DNA from: Fragilariopsis cylindrus CCMP1102
Lineage: Eukaryota > Bacillariophyta > Bacillariophyceae > Bacillariales > Bacillariaceae
DNA length: 34,642 nucleotides
NCBI GenBank assembly: GCA_900095095.1
Contig: FMBT01000621.1
Coordinates: forward strand, 1 to 34,642
Direction: 5' to 3'
The notes under the pieces: generated by a model
What the model saw: the letters and a program-made list of their open reading frames with translations, nothing else
Databases searched by the model: none
What the model was told of the DNA's origin: nothing
Translations under genes and position numbers: made by a program
In this document: piece after piece, positions 20,677 through 30,399 of the stretch
Layout: every line of letters begins with the position of its first letter
Position numbering within the stretch: position 1 is the first letter of the stretch

Positions 20677-21455
20677 GTATATGTTTTTTGTACTTAACAT
20701 TTACTTCGCGAAACAGATACTCAATATACGCTGTGTTGTGTTTTGAGTCGACGCACATATATCTTAAAGTGGCGGACAAACAATTTTTTGCATGAGCTTA
20801 GTTCTTCTTTCTAGATTTCGCAGTAACTATTATTAACGAAGTATAATATTAATAATTAAAATTATACACTATCACAATAAATACTAATATTTTTCTTCTA
20901 CAATTATAATAAATGATAATATGCGTCGGTTAAGTAAATCACGGATTAATATAGTTTTATGTAGTTGTTGTTTGAATTATGCCTCTCATGTAAATGAATG
21001 AGAATAGTTTTTATGGGTGCGATCCAAGCACAAACGGTTAAATATATCTGTGTAAAGATCTTCTTGAGAAGAAAGTTTTCTTGAAAAAGTGGACGCGTAT
21101 GCAGTATTCATCGTTTTAAGAAAAAATAGAAGTATGAGATCCTGTCGTCTGTGTTGGTGCTCGACTACTTCAAGAATCTTCGTTCAACTCACTGCTATAA
21201 TGCCTTGCAATACAAAAAAAATCCAAATTTTGGCGAGATTTTAGCGGGAGAGTTTAAAGATTCTTTACAAAATTTTTACATCTGCAATAAAAGGCAATAA
21301 TGTAAATAAGATCTAAAGTCACAAATTACTTTTACAAACTCCACAACACACTATCCACAAGTGATAATCAATCTTTGTTTCCGATATTACTGTTGCGGTA
21401 TATTTATATACTTTTTATTCATTTTCTATCTTACACTACATACATTGATTGTACT

Positions 21456-21484
21456 ACTCAACTCAACTCAACTCAACTCAACTC
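21456..21484. repeat. (CTCAA)n microsatellite in the HSF leader
   Basis: About five to six CTCAA units immediately upstream of the pyrimidine-rich leader of the heat-shock factor gene. Confidence 0.9.
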
Positions 21485-21616
21485 TACTTCACCCCGTTCT
21501 CCGTTCTCTCATCTCAATCAAGATCAAGATCATCAACCCCTCTCTCTCTATCAAGATTCAAGAACCCTTTTCTCCATCCTCTCATCACCATCCATCATCA
21601 TCCTCTCATCCACAAT

Positions 21617-22889
21617 ATGACGACACATGCATTACAAACACATTTCCCAACTGGGATGTATGATATGTTAGAAGAAGCTGAAGCTAAAGGACATTCACAT
21701 ATTGTATCATGGATCCAAGGTGGACGATCATTTAGAATACATCAAGAAAAATGATGATACCAATATTAAAAAGTTATTTTTGTCAAACGAAATACAAGAG
21801 TTTCTTACGACAATTACAAACATATGGTTTTACAAGAGTAACACGTGGTGATTTAAAAGGTATTGTATCACATCCATTATTAATACGTGGTAAAAGATTC
21901 TTATGTCTACGTATGAAACGTAAGGTCCGTACACCTAAGCGTCAAGATTCATTATCAAGTGTATCATCATCTACACATTCAACTGCAAGTAGCAATGCAT
22001 CAGGTGGTACATCAGGTGGTACATCGCAACGATCACAACTCGGTCCAGATCTTCTTCCATCGTCTTCGTGTACGCTCGAATTGAAGAAGAAACAACAGAA
22101 TGCGAACAACATGATGAACCCCATTCGACGTGCATCAACAGGAACTCTTCCACCATCTTTCTCCATGGCAGGAGCACATCATCCTGCAGATCGTCTCGAT
22201 AATATCACATCATCTCTACAAGCTGCTGCATTATTCGATGGTTATAATCAATATCTTAATGGTGTTGGTTGTGGCGGCTCATCGTTGCCATTTGATAAGC
22301 CACCTCAACAACAACACATACCAATGACGATCCATCAGGAGGAATGGGAATGGGAGGACACCATCATCAACCACTTACTGCTTGTCGTAATAGACGTAAC
22401 AGTATTGCAACAAGTGCACCAAGTAATACTGTTCCTCGTCCCTCAGCTTCTGCTGCACGTGCATCATCTGCATCGACTATCGCTAATATCTTAGATGAAA
22501 TTGATGATAGTATATATGATCAATTCACTCCTTCTCATTTTCATGATCATGATGATATGGGCAATAATATGATATCTCCATTAGAATCATTTACACGAGA
22601 ATGTGATAATTTTAATGAAGAAGATGATTGGTTAAAGGGTATCACATATGAAGGTGCTGATATTGTATTAGAACCTGAGAAATTTGCAATGACATTACCA
22701 TCCCATTTATCTCATCGTACTAATGTCAACACTAATACAACACTTTTACAAGCTCAGCGTTTACAAGCGCAAGCACAGCAGCAACAACAACAGTTTCAAC
22801 TTCATTTTCAACGTCAACAGCAGTATCATAGTGGTACATCTGTTGTATCAATGGATAACCAAGCACCGCAACCAAAAGTTACGATCTAA
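21617..22889 (+). CDS. Heat-shock transcription factor (HSF family), frame-broken as read
   Basis: Encodes an HSF-type DNA-binding domain near the N-terminus: FPTGMYDMLEEAEAKGHSHI, VSWIQGGRSFRIHQEK, then YFCQTKYKSFLRQLQTYGF and a KGIVSHPLLIRGKRFL wing. HSFs bind nGAAn repeats in the nucleus; the family is greatly expanded in diatoms. The frame changes twice, each explained by one missing base: in the A5 run at 21747-21751 (GAAAAATG) and near 22315-22330, after which the protein reads on as GGMGMGGHHHQPLTACRNRR through STIANILDEIDDSIYDQF to TAA at 22887. The C-terminal half is acidic, then Gln-rich (QAQAQQQQQQFQ), a plausible activation region. No classic heptad oligomerisation domain is obvious. 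Because the protein reads sensibly across both breaks, sequence error is at least as likely as a pseudogene. Confidence 0.8.
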
Positions 22890-23930
22890 AAAAACAAATA
22901 CATAAACAAGAAGCAAGAATAAGAAATTCCAAGAAAAAACGCACCTATATATATCCCTCCTCATTCAAGACGAAGCACACCAACGCACTATACTGTACAA
23001 AAAGGCTTTTGATAACATTCATCATGCCTGTCCTGCATATGTGTTAACAACATAACGCTGCTGCTCATCGTTATCGTCTCCTCCTATTACATGAAATGAT
23101 TTTACACAAGAGAGATGCTACTAAATATAATACATCTCACTAGATAATACTACTACAGTAATACATTAAATTATACAAATCTAATAGATACTACACTACT
23201 ATCATAATTCATAAGAAAAACTATAATCCATTACATTACATAGCCTATACTATACTATTTACTGTACTACTAGTTAGATAGATATCCTCTATCAGATAGA
23301 TATCCTCTACTGTACGGTACAGTATCATTGCGGATCAATCTCAATTACGGTAATTGCCCATCAATGTAATTTTTTTTAGTTCCTTTAGGGCCTTGACGTG
23401 CAGTGACACCGATGTGTCGAAAAGCTTTTGTCAATGTATCAATGTTGTTTGGCGAACATCAAAAAAAACATCTGCTATCCATCTGTTTCAGTAATGTACA
23501 AGCAATAGAAATATCCTCTTTTGTTTCTGTGCGTACTTGTTCCTCTGTACTTGTAGAGAACACAAAAAACGTATGGCTGCGAACGTAGGTTTCAATATTA
23601 TAAATTTAAAAAAATCAGCATTTACGGAGTAGGTTTCATTATTTAATTTAATTTTTTAAATCAGCTTTTACGGAGTAACTTAGCTATTTCGGTAGTCAAT
23701 TAGTGTTTTTATGTTAAAGGTCTGGTTGTCGCACGAAGTACGTGAATAACAGATGGTCGATGAGACAATTTGTGTTCGTCAAAATCAGGACCAGGCCTAA
23801 AATATGTTTTTCGCGTTGTTCATTTTTGATCCATAACACAAATAATGATCATAGCACAATATCTATTATTCACCTCCACCAGTGATAATATGTGGAGAGA
23901 AGAATAGATTAAATACGTTAACAATAATTG
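22890..23930. other. Intergenic, AT-rich
   Basis: No gene recognised. Contains a duplicated AAATCAGC(A/T)TTTACGGAGTA (about 23610 and 23660) and GATAGATATCCTCTA(T/C) twice (about 23278 and 23297). Confidence 0.45.
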
Positions 23931-24916
23931 ACTCATTATATTGAGTTGCTCAATTACAACAATTGATTTGACAGAGTTAAATGGTGGTAAACATTTCAGT
24001 CACAAAAGCCAACAGCAGGTGGAATCATCCACAGGCTGAGTAAGTTACAGAACGTACTCCACAAGCTCAACCATTTCATGCCAAAGTATTGAATGGAGGC
24101 AAACTAACAATAGCAATAGAGATCAGATCTCTCTCTCTCTCTCTCCATTGTAGCCAAGTGTAGACCTCTTAATACATCAAAAGAAGGATGGAATCTATGG
24201 AGGTCAATGATAAGGTAGAATACCCAATCACCTGACTGGCATAATAATGAGGCACCATGATCTAATGCACACTGTAAGTAGCTACGCAACAGGAAGAAGC
24301 TTTAGAATCAATGATTTATTTGCACAATATTGCTGGTTGTGTTGCTAAGTAGCAGCACTATAATGAAGATCTAAATGCAACCCACAGGAATCACCATGCT
24401 AAATCTTTACAATAGGCAAGCACATTGCTGTTGTTGTGGGTGTGTATTCATTGATGAGTCAGTGACAGTGGGAGTGATTACATGCTGGTCATATCATTAC
24501 ACTCACATATTGATCTCCTGTATAATTTATCAGGGTATGTGTTTACAATCACTATGTGCATAGCAGGTGAAACTATGCAATGGAAGATATTATAATGTAT
24601 ACTTTATTCATACTACCAAGGAAAAGAGCCTTATTAGGTATGAGGAAGGTGTATGCTATATTCTCCATGCTATAGCTGGATCTATGCCCACGTTAGTGTG
24701 ATAGTTCAATGTTGGATGATATAATGCAGGCAGGCTTTACACACATACTACAAGGAAAAAGTGAGCCCTCTTAGCGGTATGAGGTAGGTGTATAGTATAC
24801 CACCTCCTACAATCTACTGCTGCACAGTAAGTTATTCCACCAAATACATCTGGTATCTGGTCCTCTCTTTGGACTGAAGCATACTACAGTGTACTTATAT
24901 TGCTACCACAAAACTT

Positions 24917-24950
<34 letters not shown>
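24917..24950. repeat. (AT)n microsatellite
   Basis: TATATATATACATATATATA-type run with one interruption by ACAT. Confidence 0.95.
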
Positions 24951-26038
24951 CGTAGTGTGTGTTATAGACTAATTGTGGGTATTATTCCAGCAGGAAGGTA
25001 GACAAAACACTGTATCATATAGTGCCAGTACCTATAAAATTTTGTGTATGAGATTCCAATCATATGCAGTAAGAGGGGTGATGAAAGCACAAGTTACATC
25101 TACACTTATGTCCTATATAGAATTTCCATTTATCAATCAAAGTTTAAATTACATACACCAAACTCACAAGTCCTCTAGTAGTAGCATGTCACACAGGTGT
25201 TGTGTAGTAGCACTCTTGGGGTTGAAGTTTGATTTTAATTGTTTGCAGATACTACAAAGTCCTACCTGAGATGTAGAAGAGTGATAATAAATTCTCATAA
25301 AGCAGTTGATGAATATTTCACAGGACCCACACACAACATGCTATGACAAGAGAGGTTACAGGAGATATATTTGGAATACTTTGCTATACATTTTAATTTT
25401 ATATATATCATATGTATCTATACCTCCATATAATAGTATTGTTGTTTGGTGGATGCATACCAACAAACAATCTAGATTCACCCTCAGTCACGAAAGTGAC
25501 TATGTGTGATGGTCTGAGTATCTCATCAACTGTATCCCATATTATATATATAGACATATGAGGGATGTCAATGGATCAAATAAATGTACTACTGTCATTG
25601 AGTTGCTTGACCTACCCTTTGCCTAACACAAATATAGAGAAATAAACATGGAATTTGTTCACACATCATGAAACAGCAACAAGTACTTCTTAATTGAAAG
25701 GAAATTAAGAAGGTAAACAATAGAGAACATGAAATCAAATAATGCATTACCATTACGAACCAGTAATTGACTATATCACCAAGTATATTGCTGCTGATGT
25801 TTGCTACTGTTGTTGTTGCAGATTAATATTATTACTTTTATACATTTTTTAATACACACACACACTCAACAAAGCAGCAAACAATTCCTAAGAGCACACT
25901 CTGCAGAAAACTACAAGGAGGCAGAAAACCTCCCCAACAATATGGCACATATATTAGAGGCATCAGAAGAGAACCTTCTGTCCTATATTCATACATGGGA
26001 CAATGTGAGTAATAATGTTATCAGACAGGGGTTGGGTT

Positions 26039-26055
26039 GGGGGGGGGGGGGGGGG
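26039..26055. repeat. Poly-G tract, 17 G
   Basis: Preceded by GGGTTGGGTT, giving four closely spaced G-runs; could form a G-quadruplex. Its exact length is doubtful if homopolymers are unreliable here. Confidence 0.85.
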
Positions 26056-26376
26056 TTACTATTTGACCTCTTCTAAGTATCATGCAGTGATGTTGGTTTG
26101 TCATCAGCAGTCAAGTTCCTCCTCAGAAGCTAAGCTGCATCACATTAAATAATATACATTTATACTACAAGATTTTTATACCTTACTAGTTCTTTTGTTG
26201 TGAAGAAGTACCCAGCAGTAATAATTGTCAGCAATGATAGTATTGAGTGCTGGTGCTAGTTTTCTTGTTTCCTAAAAATCCATCCAACAAAACAAACCGA
26301 ATAGTTGTTAGGCAGAGAATTTAATAGAATATGAGGAAGTGGGTGTGGGTTTGTTACTATCATTAATTGTGAGGAG

Positions 26377-26380
<4 letters not shown>

Positions 26381-26408
<28 letters not shown>
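26381..26408. repeat. (AG)14 microsatellite
   Basis: Uninterrupted AG dinucleotides near the right edge of the CpG-poor island. Confidence 0.95.
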
Positions 26409-26411
<3 letters not shown>

Positions 26412-26500
26412 GGTGTTGAGGAGGAATAAGATATTGATTCAAGTTAGATATAATAATAGATGATGAATGAACAAACTAAAATAAATACCCTTCAGAAAAG

Positions 26501-26957
26501 CAAATAAAACACGAGAAAGACAAAGAAATAAAATGATAAAATCTACAAGACAAGAAAAGACTCTAAAAAATAAAGACAAAAAAAAGAATGAGAACAACAC
26601 CTGGGATTCGAACGTGGTCCCCCCATTCGTAGTTCGCTTGAGCAGACGGGGAAGCGGTGCTGTCATGGTTGGTACAGTATGGTCGTTCTCTCCAAATCGA
26701 ATTGAATTTTGGAAAATAAATTACTACACAACACATACCGTGTATCTTTGACTAAGTCAATGGCTCCATACTAATCATCATCATCATCATCATCCTGTCG
26801 TTATATCATCTTATCATCTCTCTCTCTCTCTCATCGACATCAACACATACATCAACACATACATCAATACACACATATTCGTTTCTTCTGAGCAGAGAGA
26901 GAGAGGCAGTGCTGTGCCCCGAAAGAATACAACGATACGATACGATACGATACTGTA

Positions 26958-26989
<32 letters not shown>

Positions 26990-27078
26990 TGATATCAAAT
27001 TTAAAAATTCAAATCAAACTATAATTCAAACTACAGTATAATTCATTACTAATTCAAAGATTCAAGATCATAATTATT
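26501..27078. other. Intergenic region upstream of the CinA-Nudix gene
   Basis: CpG content returns to normal here. Holds a tRNA-like fragment on the minus strand (about 26603-26670), (ATC)n near 26776, (CT)n near 26818, (GATAC)n near 26932-26954 and (GAC)n at about 26958-26988. No gene is called. Confidence 0.45.
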
Positions 27079-29258
27079 ATGTCCGCAATCACATCACCAT
27101 CCTTTCAACGATTGGTTCAAACATTAAAGAAACACAAAAAAAACTGTATCGGTGGTAGAACAATGTTGTGGTGGATTAATTCAAACATCAATTATGGCCC
27201 AACCTGGTGCATCACGTGTCTATATCGGTGGATGTATTCCCTACAATACCTCAAAAACCAAACCTTTATTATTAAATTCGACAACATTACATCAATCCTT
27301 ACTTAGTCCTACTACTAGTAGTAGTAGTTCTACTACACCAGAGACGTTGTCTTATGATCGATCCACATCGATTGGTTATATTAAGAGTAAATATGATTGG
27401 ACTACCAACACTGCAATAGCATTTTGTAATGAATTACAAACAGTTGATTATGTGATTAGTGAAGGTGGTGCGGCGGGACCAACATTTCAACCTTCCGATA
27501 TGACTACAGGATTTACAGTGATATCGATCGCTGGTCGTAGTCAAGAAGACGACAACGATAACGATGACAACGACGACAATGGTGGTAGTGGCAGTACTAG
27601 TACAGTGAAAGTATTAACACAAAAATTAATTCAATCCACTACCAATAATCGTCAAGATAATATGAGATTATTTGCGGATGCTGCTGCGGATTTATTATTA
27701 GAAATTTTGACAACTGAAAATGACGCAGACGATAATGCAGACGATAACGCAGACGATAAAGGCAGCGTTGTGACGACGACGACGACTGATGATGATGATG
27801 ATGAGAAGGAAGAACAACAGCTTACGCTGGACCGGTGTACAGTACTTCGATCCAATGAAAAAGCATTAGAAGAATTAGAACGGGTTGCTAAATATATTAT
27901 TGTGTTAAAAACTGATATGTTATTTAAAAAACCAAGTGATCATGAATTATCATCGAATAGTGTCGTCGTAATACCAGAATTAGCATTATTGTCTTATGAA
28001 GATGTCATGAATGAATATTATAATCAAGAAGGAATATCCACTACCAAAACATTTTTAGGACGTTTGTCGGATGAATCCAATACACCTATATTTTCCATTG
28101 ATATTTTAGATAATGAGGAGAATGACAATTATGATGGCAGTGACCAGGACAAATCCTCATTTTATGTAGAAACCGATGGATATTATTTTTCCAATGTTAG
28201 AACCACTGCACCATTATTAAATACATTAAATAACGGAATGGCATTACATGCAATGGCATATTCAAATTGGCAAAGAAAAAATAAGTACTGTACAAATTGT
28301 GGTAGTCCATTAGATTTAATACATGGTAGTACCTGTCAACAATGTTCTGCGTGTCAAACCATGTCTTGGCCAAGACAAGATCCATCCATGATTGTATCCA
28401 TTATATCCAGATGTGGATCCAAAATTCTATTAGCAAGAAGTCCTCGTCATCCACCGAAAATGCATACGGTCTTAGCTGGATTTGTAGAAGTTGGGTAAGT
28501 AAATATACATTAATAACTAACAATAGTATAATATATGCTGTATGTGTTGGTGAAGCAGATTGATTCATGATCCAACCAACGAGCGTAGAATTTCTACATC
28601 TTCTGAAAGAAAAAAGAATCGGAACAATCGAAACCTTACCATAAACACGCTTGTTGAGAAATAATAGCTCTGTTATTCCGTCATTGTAGTATTTAAAACG
28701 CAATCTCGATCGGAACATCAATCTACGCACTACCCCCCTACATCATTGTAATTTTTTTCTGTTTTTGGTTCGATATATTGTTCTTCTTCCACTCACTCAC
28801 GCACACACGTAAACGTAAACGTACACATCCCCTCTCTCCTTCCTTTATTTCTGTTTCTAATTCCTTCCTTAATACTTATAAAGTGAAACATTTGAATCAG
28901 CAGTGGCACGTGAAACTTTTGAGGAAGTTGGTATCCGTATTGATTTAGATAGTATAAAATATATTGGTTCACAACCATGGCCATTTCCACAAAGTTGTAT
29001 GATAGCATTTACCGCAAAAGCGGATGAGACACAACCATTCACAATTGATACCAATGAATTAATTGATGCAAAATGGTTTTCACGTGAGGATGTATTAAAT
29101 GCTGCCTCTAAAATACAAGATAGTAGTGTTGGTAATGTTATGTCAAGTGACCAAGCAAAAATTGTATTAAATAATAATCCATCATTATCATTATTAATAC
29201 CCCCAAACGTGTTATAGCACGTACATTAATTGATGAATGGTTAAATAATACCAAATAA
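27079..29258 (+). CDS. CinA-C (NMN deamidase-like) / NADH pyrophosphatase (NudC-type Nudix) fusion
   Basis: About 596 residues from ATG 27079, two exons. N-terminal module (~1-205) follows the CinA C-terminal (PncC) order: [38 protein letters not shown]-like [24 protein letters not shown], then [15 protein letters not shown]; PncC deamidates NMN. ESCTGG is changed to EQCCGG. The second module is a NudC-type Nudix: [18 protein letters not shown], zinc ribbon CTNCG and CQQC (second pair CSAC adjacent), WPRQDPSMI, Nudix box [20 protein letters not shown], and the NADH-specific SQPWPFPQS; it would cut NAD(H) to NMN(H) and AMP. The intron (28495-28883) splits the Nudix box at the Gly codon. Two one-base breaks: an extra A in A8 near 27135-27142, and a missing C in C5 at 29200-29204, after which [16 protein letters not shown] completes the end. 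No PTS1 or signal peptide is obvious. Confidence 0.8.
28495..28883 (+). other. Intron of the CinA-Nudix gene (389 nt)
   Basis: Donor GTAAGT and acceptor CTTATAAAG; splicing makes a GGT glycine codon from GG and T and restores the GETFE...REtxEEvG Nudix box. Reading through instead would stop at 28498. Confidence 0.85.
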
Positions 29259-30399
29259 AAAAGCAAAATACAAGATAAAGTATAATAAATAGTAGTGATA
29301 TTAGCACGTAATTTCAACACTTCTAAATAATTAATATTAAGTCTATATCAATTGGTTGATTCGATATATGATTCGATATATGATTCAATTATGATTCAAT
29401 TATGATTCAATTATGATTCAATTATGATTCAATTATGATTCAATTATGATTCGATATGGTCCGATCTCGTTCCTAGCGTTGGTCCGTTAACATGTAGATT
29501 TTCCTAATGATCCGGCAAAAATCAACGTTTGTCATTGTACGCGTTGTGTTATATTTTTGTATTCTTTCTTGTATGTCAACAGCACAGTTGGTTTATATCT
29601 ATATATACTATAACTGCACTTTTGTTACACCATAATATGCTCCGAATAAACGAATATATAGGATGCAGCTAAAAGTACGAATGATAATATGACATCAACA
29701 TTGACTTTTAGACATGTTCTCCTCTTGGGCATTCCATGGGAGAGGATGATTTGGCGTGACAAAAAGGGAGACTTTACTTTTGTAATTCTCCCTCTCTCTC
29801 TCTCTTTCTGTCTATGATTCATTCAATTCAATTCGATCGATTTCATTCATTATTTGATTCAATTCAAACGACGTACCGGTAGTTAGGTGCAAGTGTGATT
29901 GAATGAATCTTATTATGTTGGCCCCTAATGCTTGAAACACTCGATCTACTGTACTGTACACTACTACATTCAGCAGTACAGCACGGACTCCTACATTGTA
30001 CTAACACTTACTTACTCGCCACTATGTTTTTAATTCTCGTACAGTATTTATCACTGACTAAATAATAATGCGTCTACTGTACCGGTAACAAAATAAAGTG
30101 GTAATAAATTATTATGGCTGGTTGCGGTTGTTTGGCGTGCGACAACGCACGCGCCAACAATTTTGTATGATGGAAGATCGGTACATTATGTGTGTATTAT
30201 TCTCGCCCTGTACTTACATTTTATTTCTTGATAGTCGTCGTGTTAGTAGTAACAAGAAGTGATAGAAGCATTCAGTACAGTAATAACGCTACGGTTCTTG
30301 TACTACCCTGTACTACAGTACAACAACACACATCAAGCCATCGCAGCCAGACATCAACTTCCCCAAATACAAGAACTAGGACTACAGTAGAACGGTAGT
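29259..30399. other. Intergenic region and promoter side of the MFS gene
   Basis: Besides the minisatellite, nothing gene-like is convincing. (CT)n occurs near 29789-29805, and several TACTGTAC-type palindromic bits at about 29948-29975 and 30297-30320. Confidence 0.45.
29358..29457. repeat. 11-12 bp tandem repeat
   Basis: Two GATTCGATATAT units, then about six GATTCAATTAT units, then GATTCGATATG. A tidy minisatellite downstream of the CinA-Nudix gene. Confidence 0.95.

Larger units (their letters stand above)
20096..21616. other. Intergenic and leader of the heat-shock factor gene
   Basis: No gene seen in the first ~1.2 kb apart from a 45-bp tandem duplication. From about 21400 the DNA is rich in C/T (TTCTATCTTACAC, CTCAA repeats, CATCCTCTCATCACC), typical of a 5' leader before the ATG at 21617. 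Confidence 0.45.
23930..26500. other. CpG-depleted island, probable silenced or foreign element
   Basis: About 2.5 kb in which I count roughly ten CpG dinucleotides, against frequent CpG on both sides, while TpG and CpA are plentiful. No transposase, reverse transcriptase or terminal repeats were found. Internal features: a diverged direct repeat (CTACCAAGGAAAAGAGCC / CTACAAGGAAAAAGTGAGCC with GGTATGAGG, about 24615 and 24748), (AT)n at 24917, G17 at 26039 and (AG)n at 26381. One exon-like stretch (about 25822-26006) runs from a TTGCAG to a GTGAGT and reads FLRAHSAENYKEAENLPNNM in its middle. Confidence 0.5.

Noticed and set aside
21361..21663. ORFs through the HSF leader
   Set aside because: Low-complexity product of CTCAA and CATC repeats; the HSF start at 21617 fits the domain.
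22130..22905. Alternative-frame ORFs within the HSF C-terminal region
   Set aside because: They do not continue the HSF protein and are rich in repeat-coded His/Ile/Ser.
26603..26670. tRNA-like sequence on the minus strand (GTTCGAATCCC, acceptor-like CAGCACC/GGTGTTG)
   Set aside because: The T stem does not pair, no A box is visible and the length is ~68 nt. At most a decayed tRNA or tRNA-derived fragment.
19473..29457. Direct repeats considered as a CRISPR-like array
   Set aside because: Repeats here are contiguous tandem or microsatellite repeats without unique spacers, and the genome is eukaryotic.
29625..29822. 65-codon minus-strand ORF with a hydrophobic C-terminus
   Set aside because: One hydrophobic stretch in AT-rich DNA beside a (CT)n tract; no promoter or conservation signal visible.
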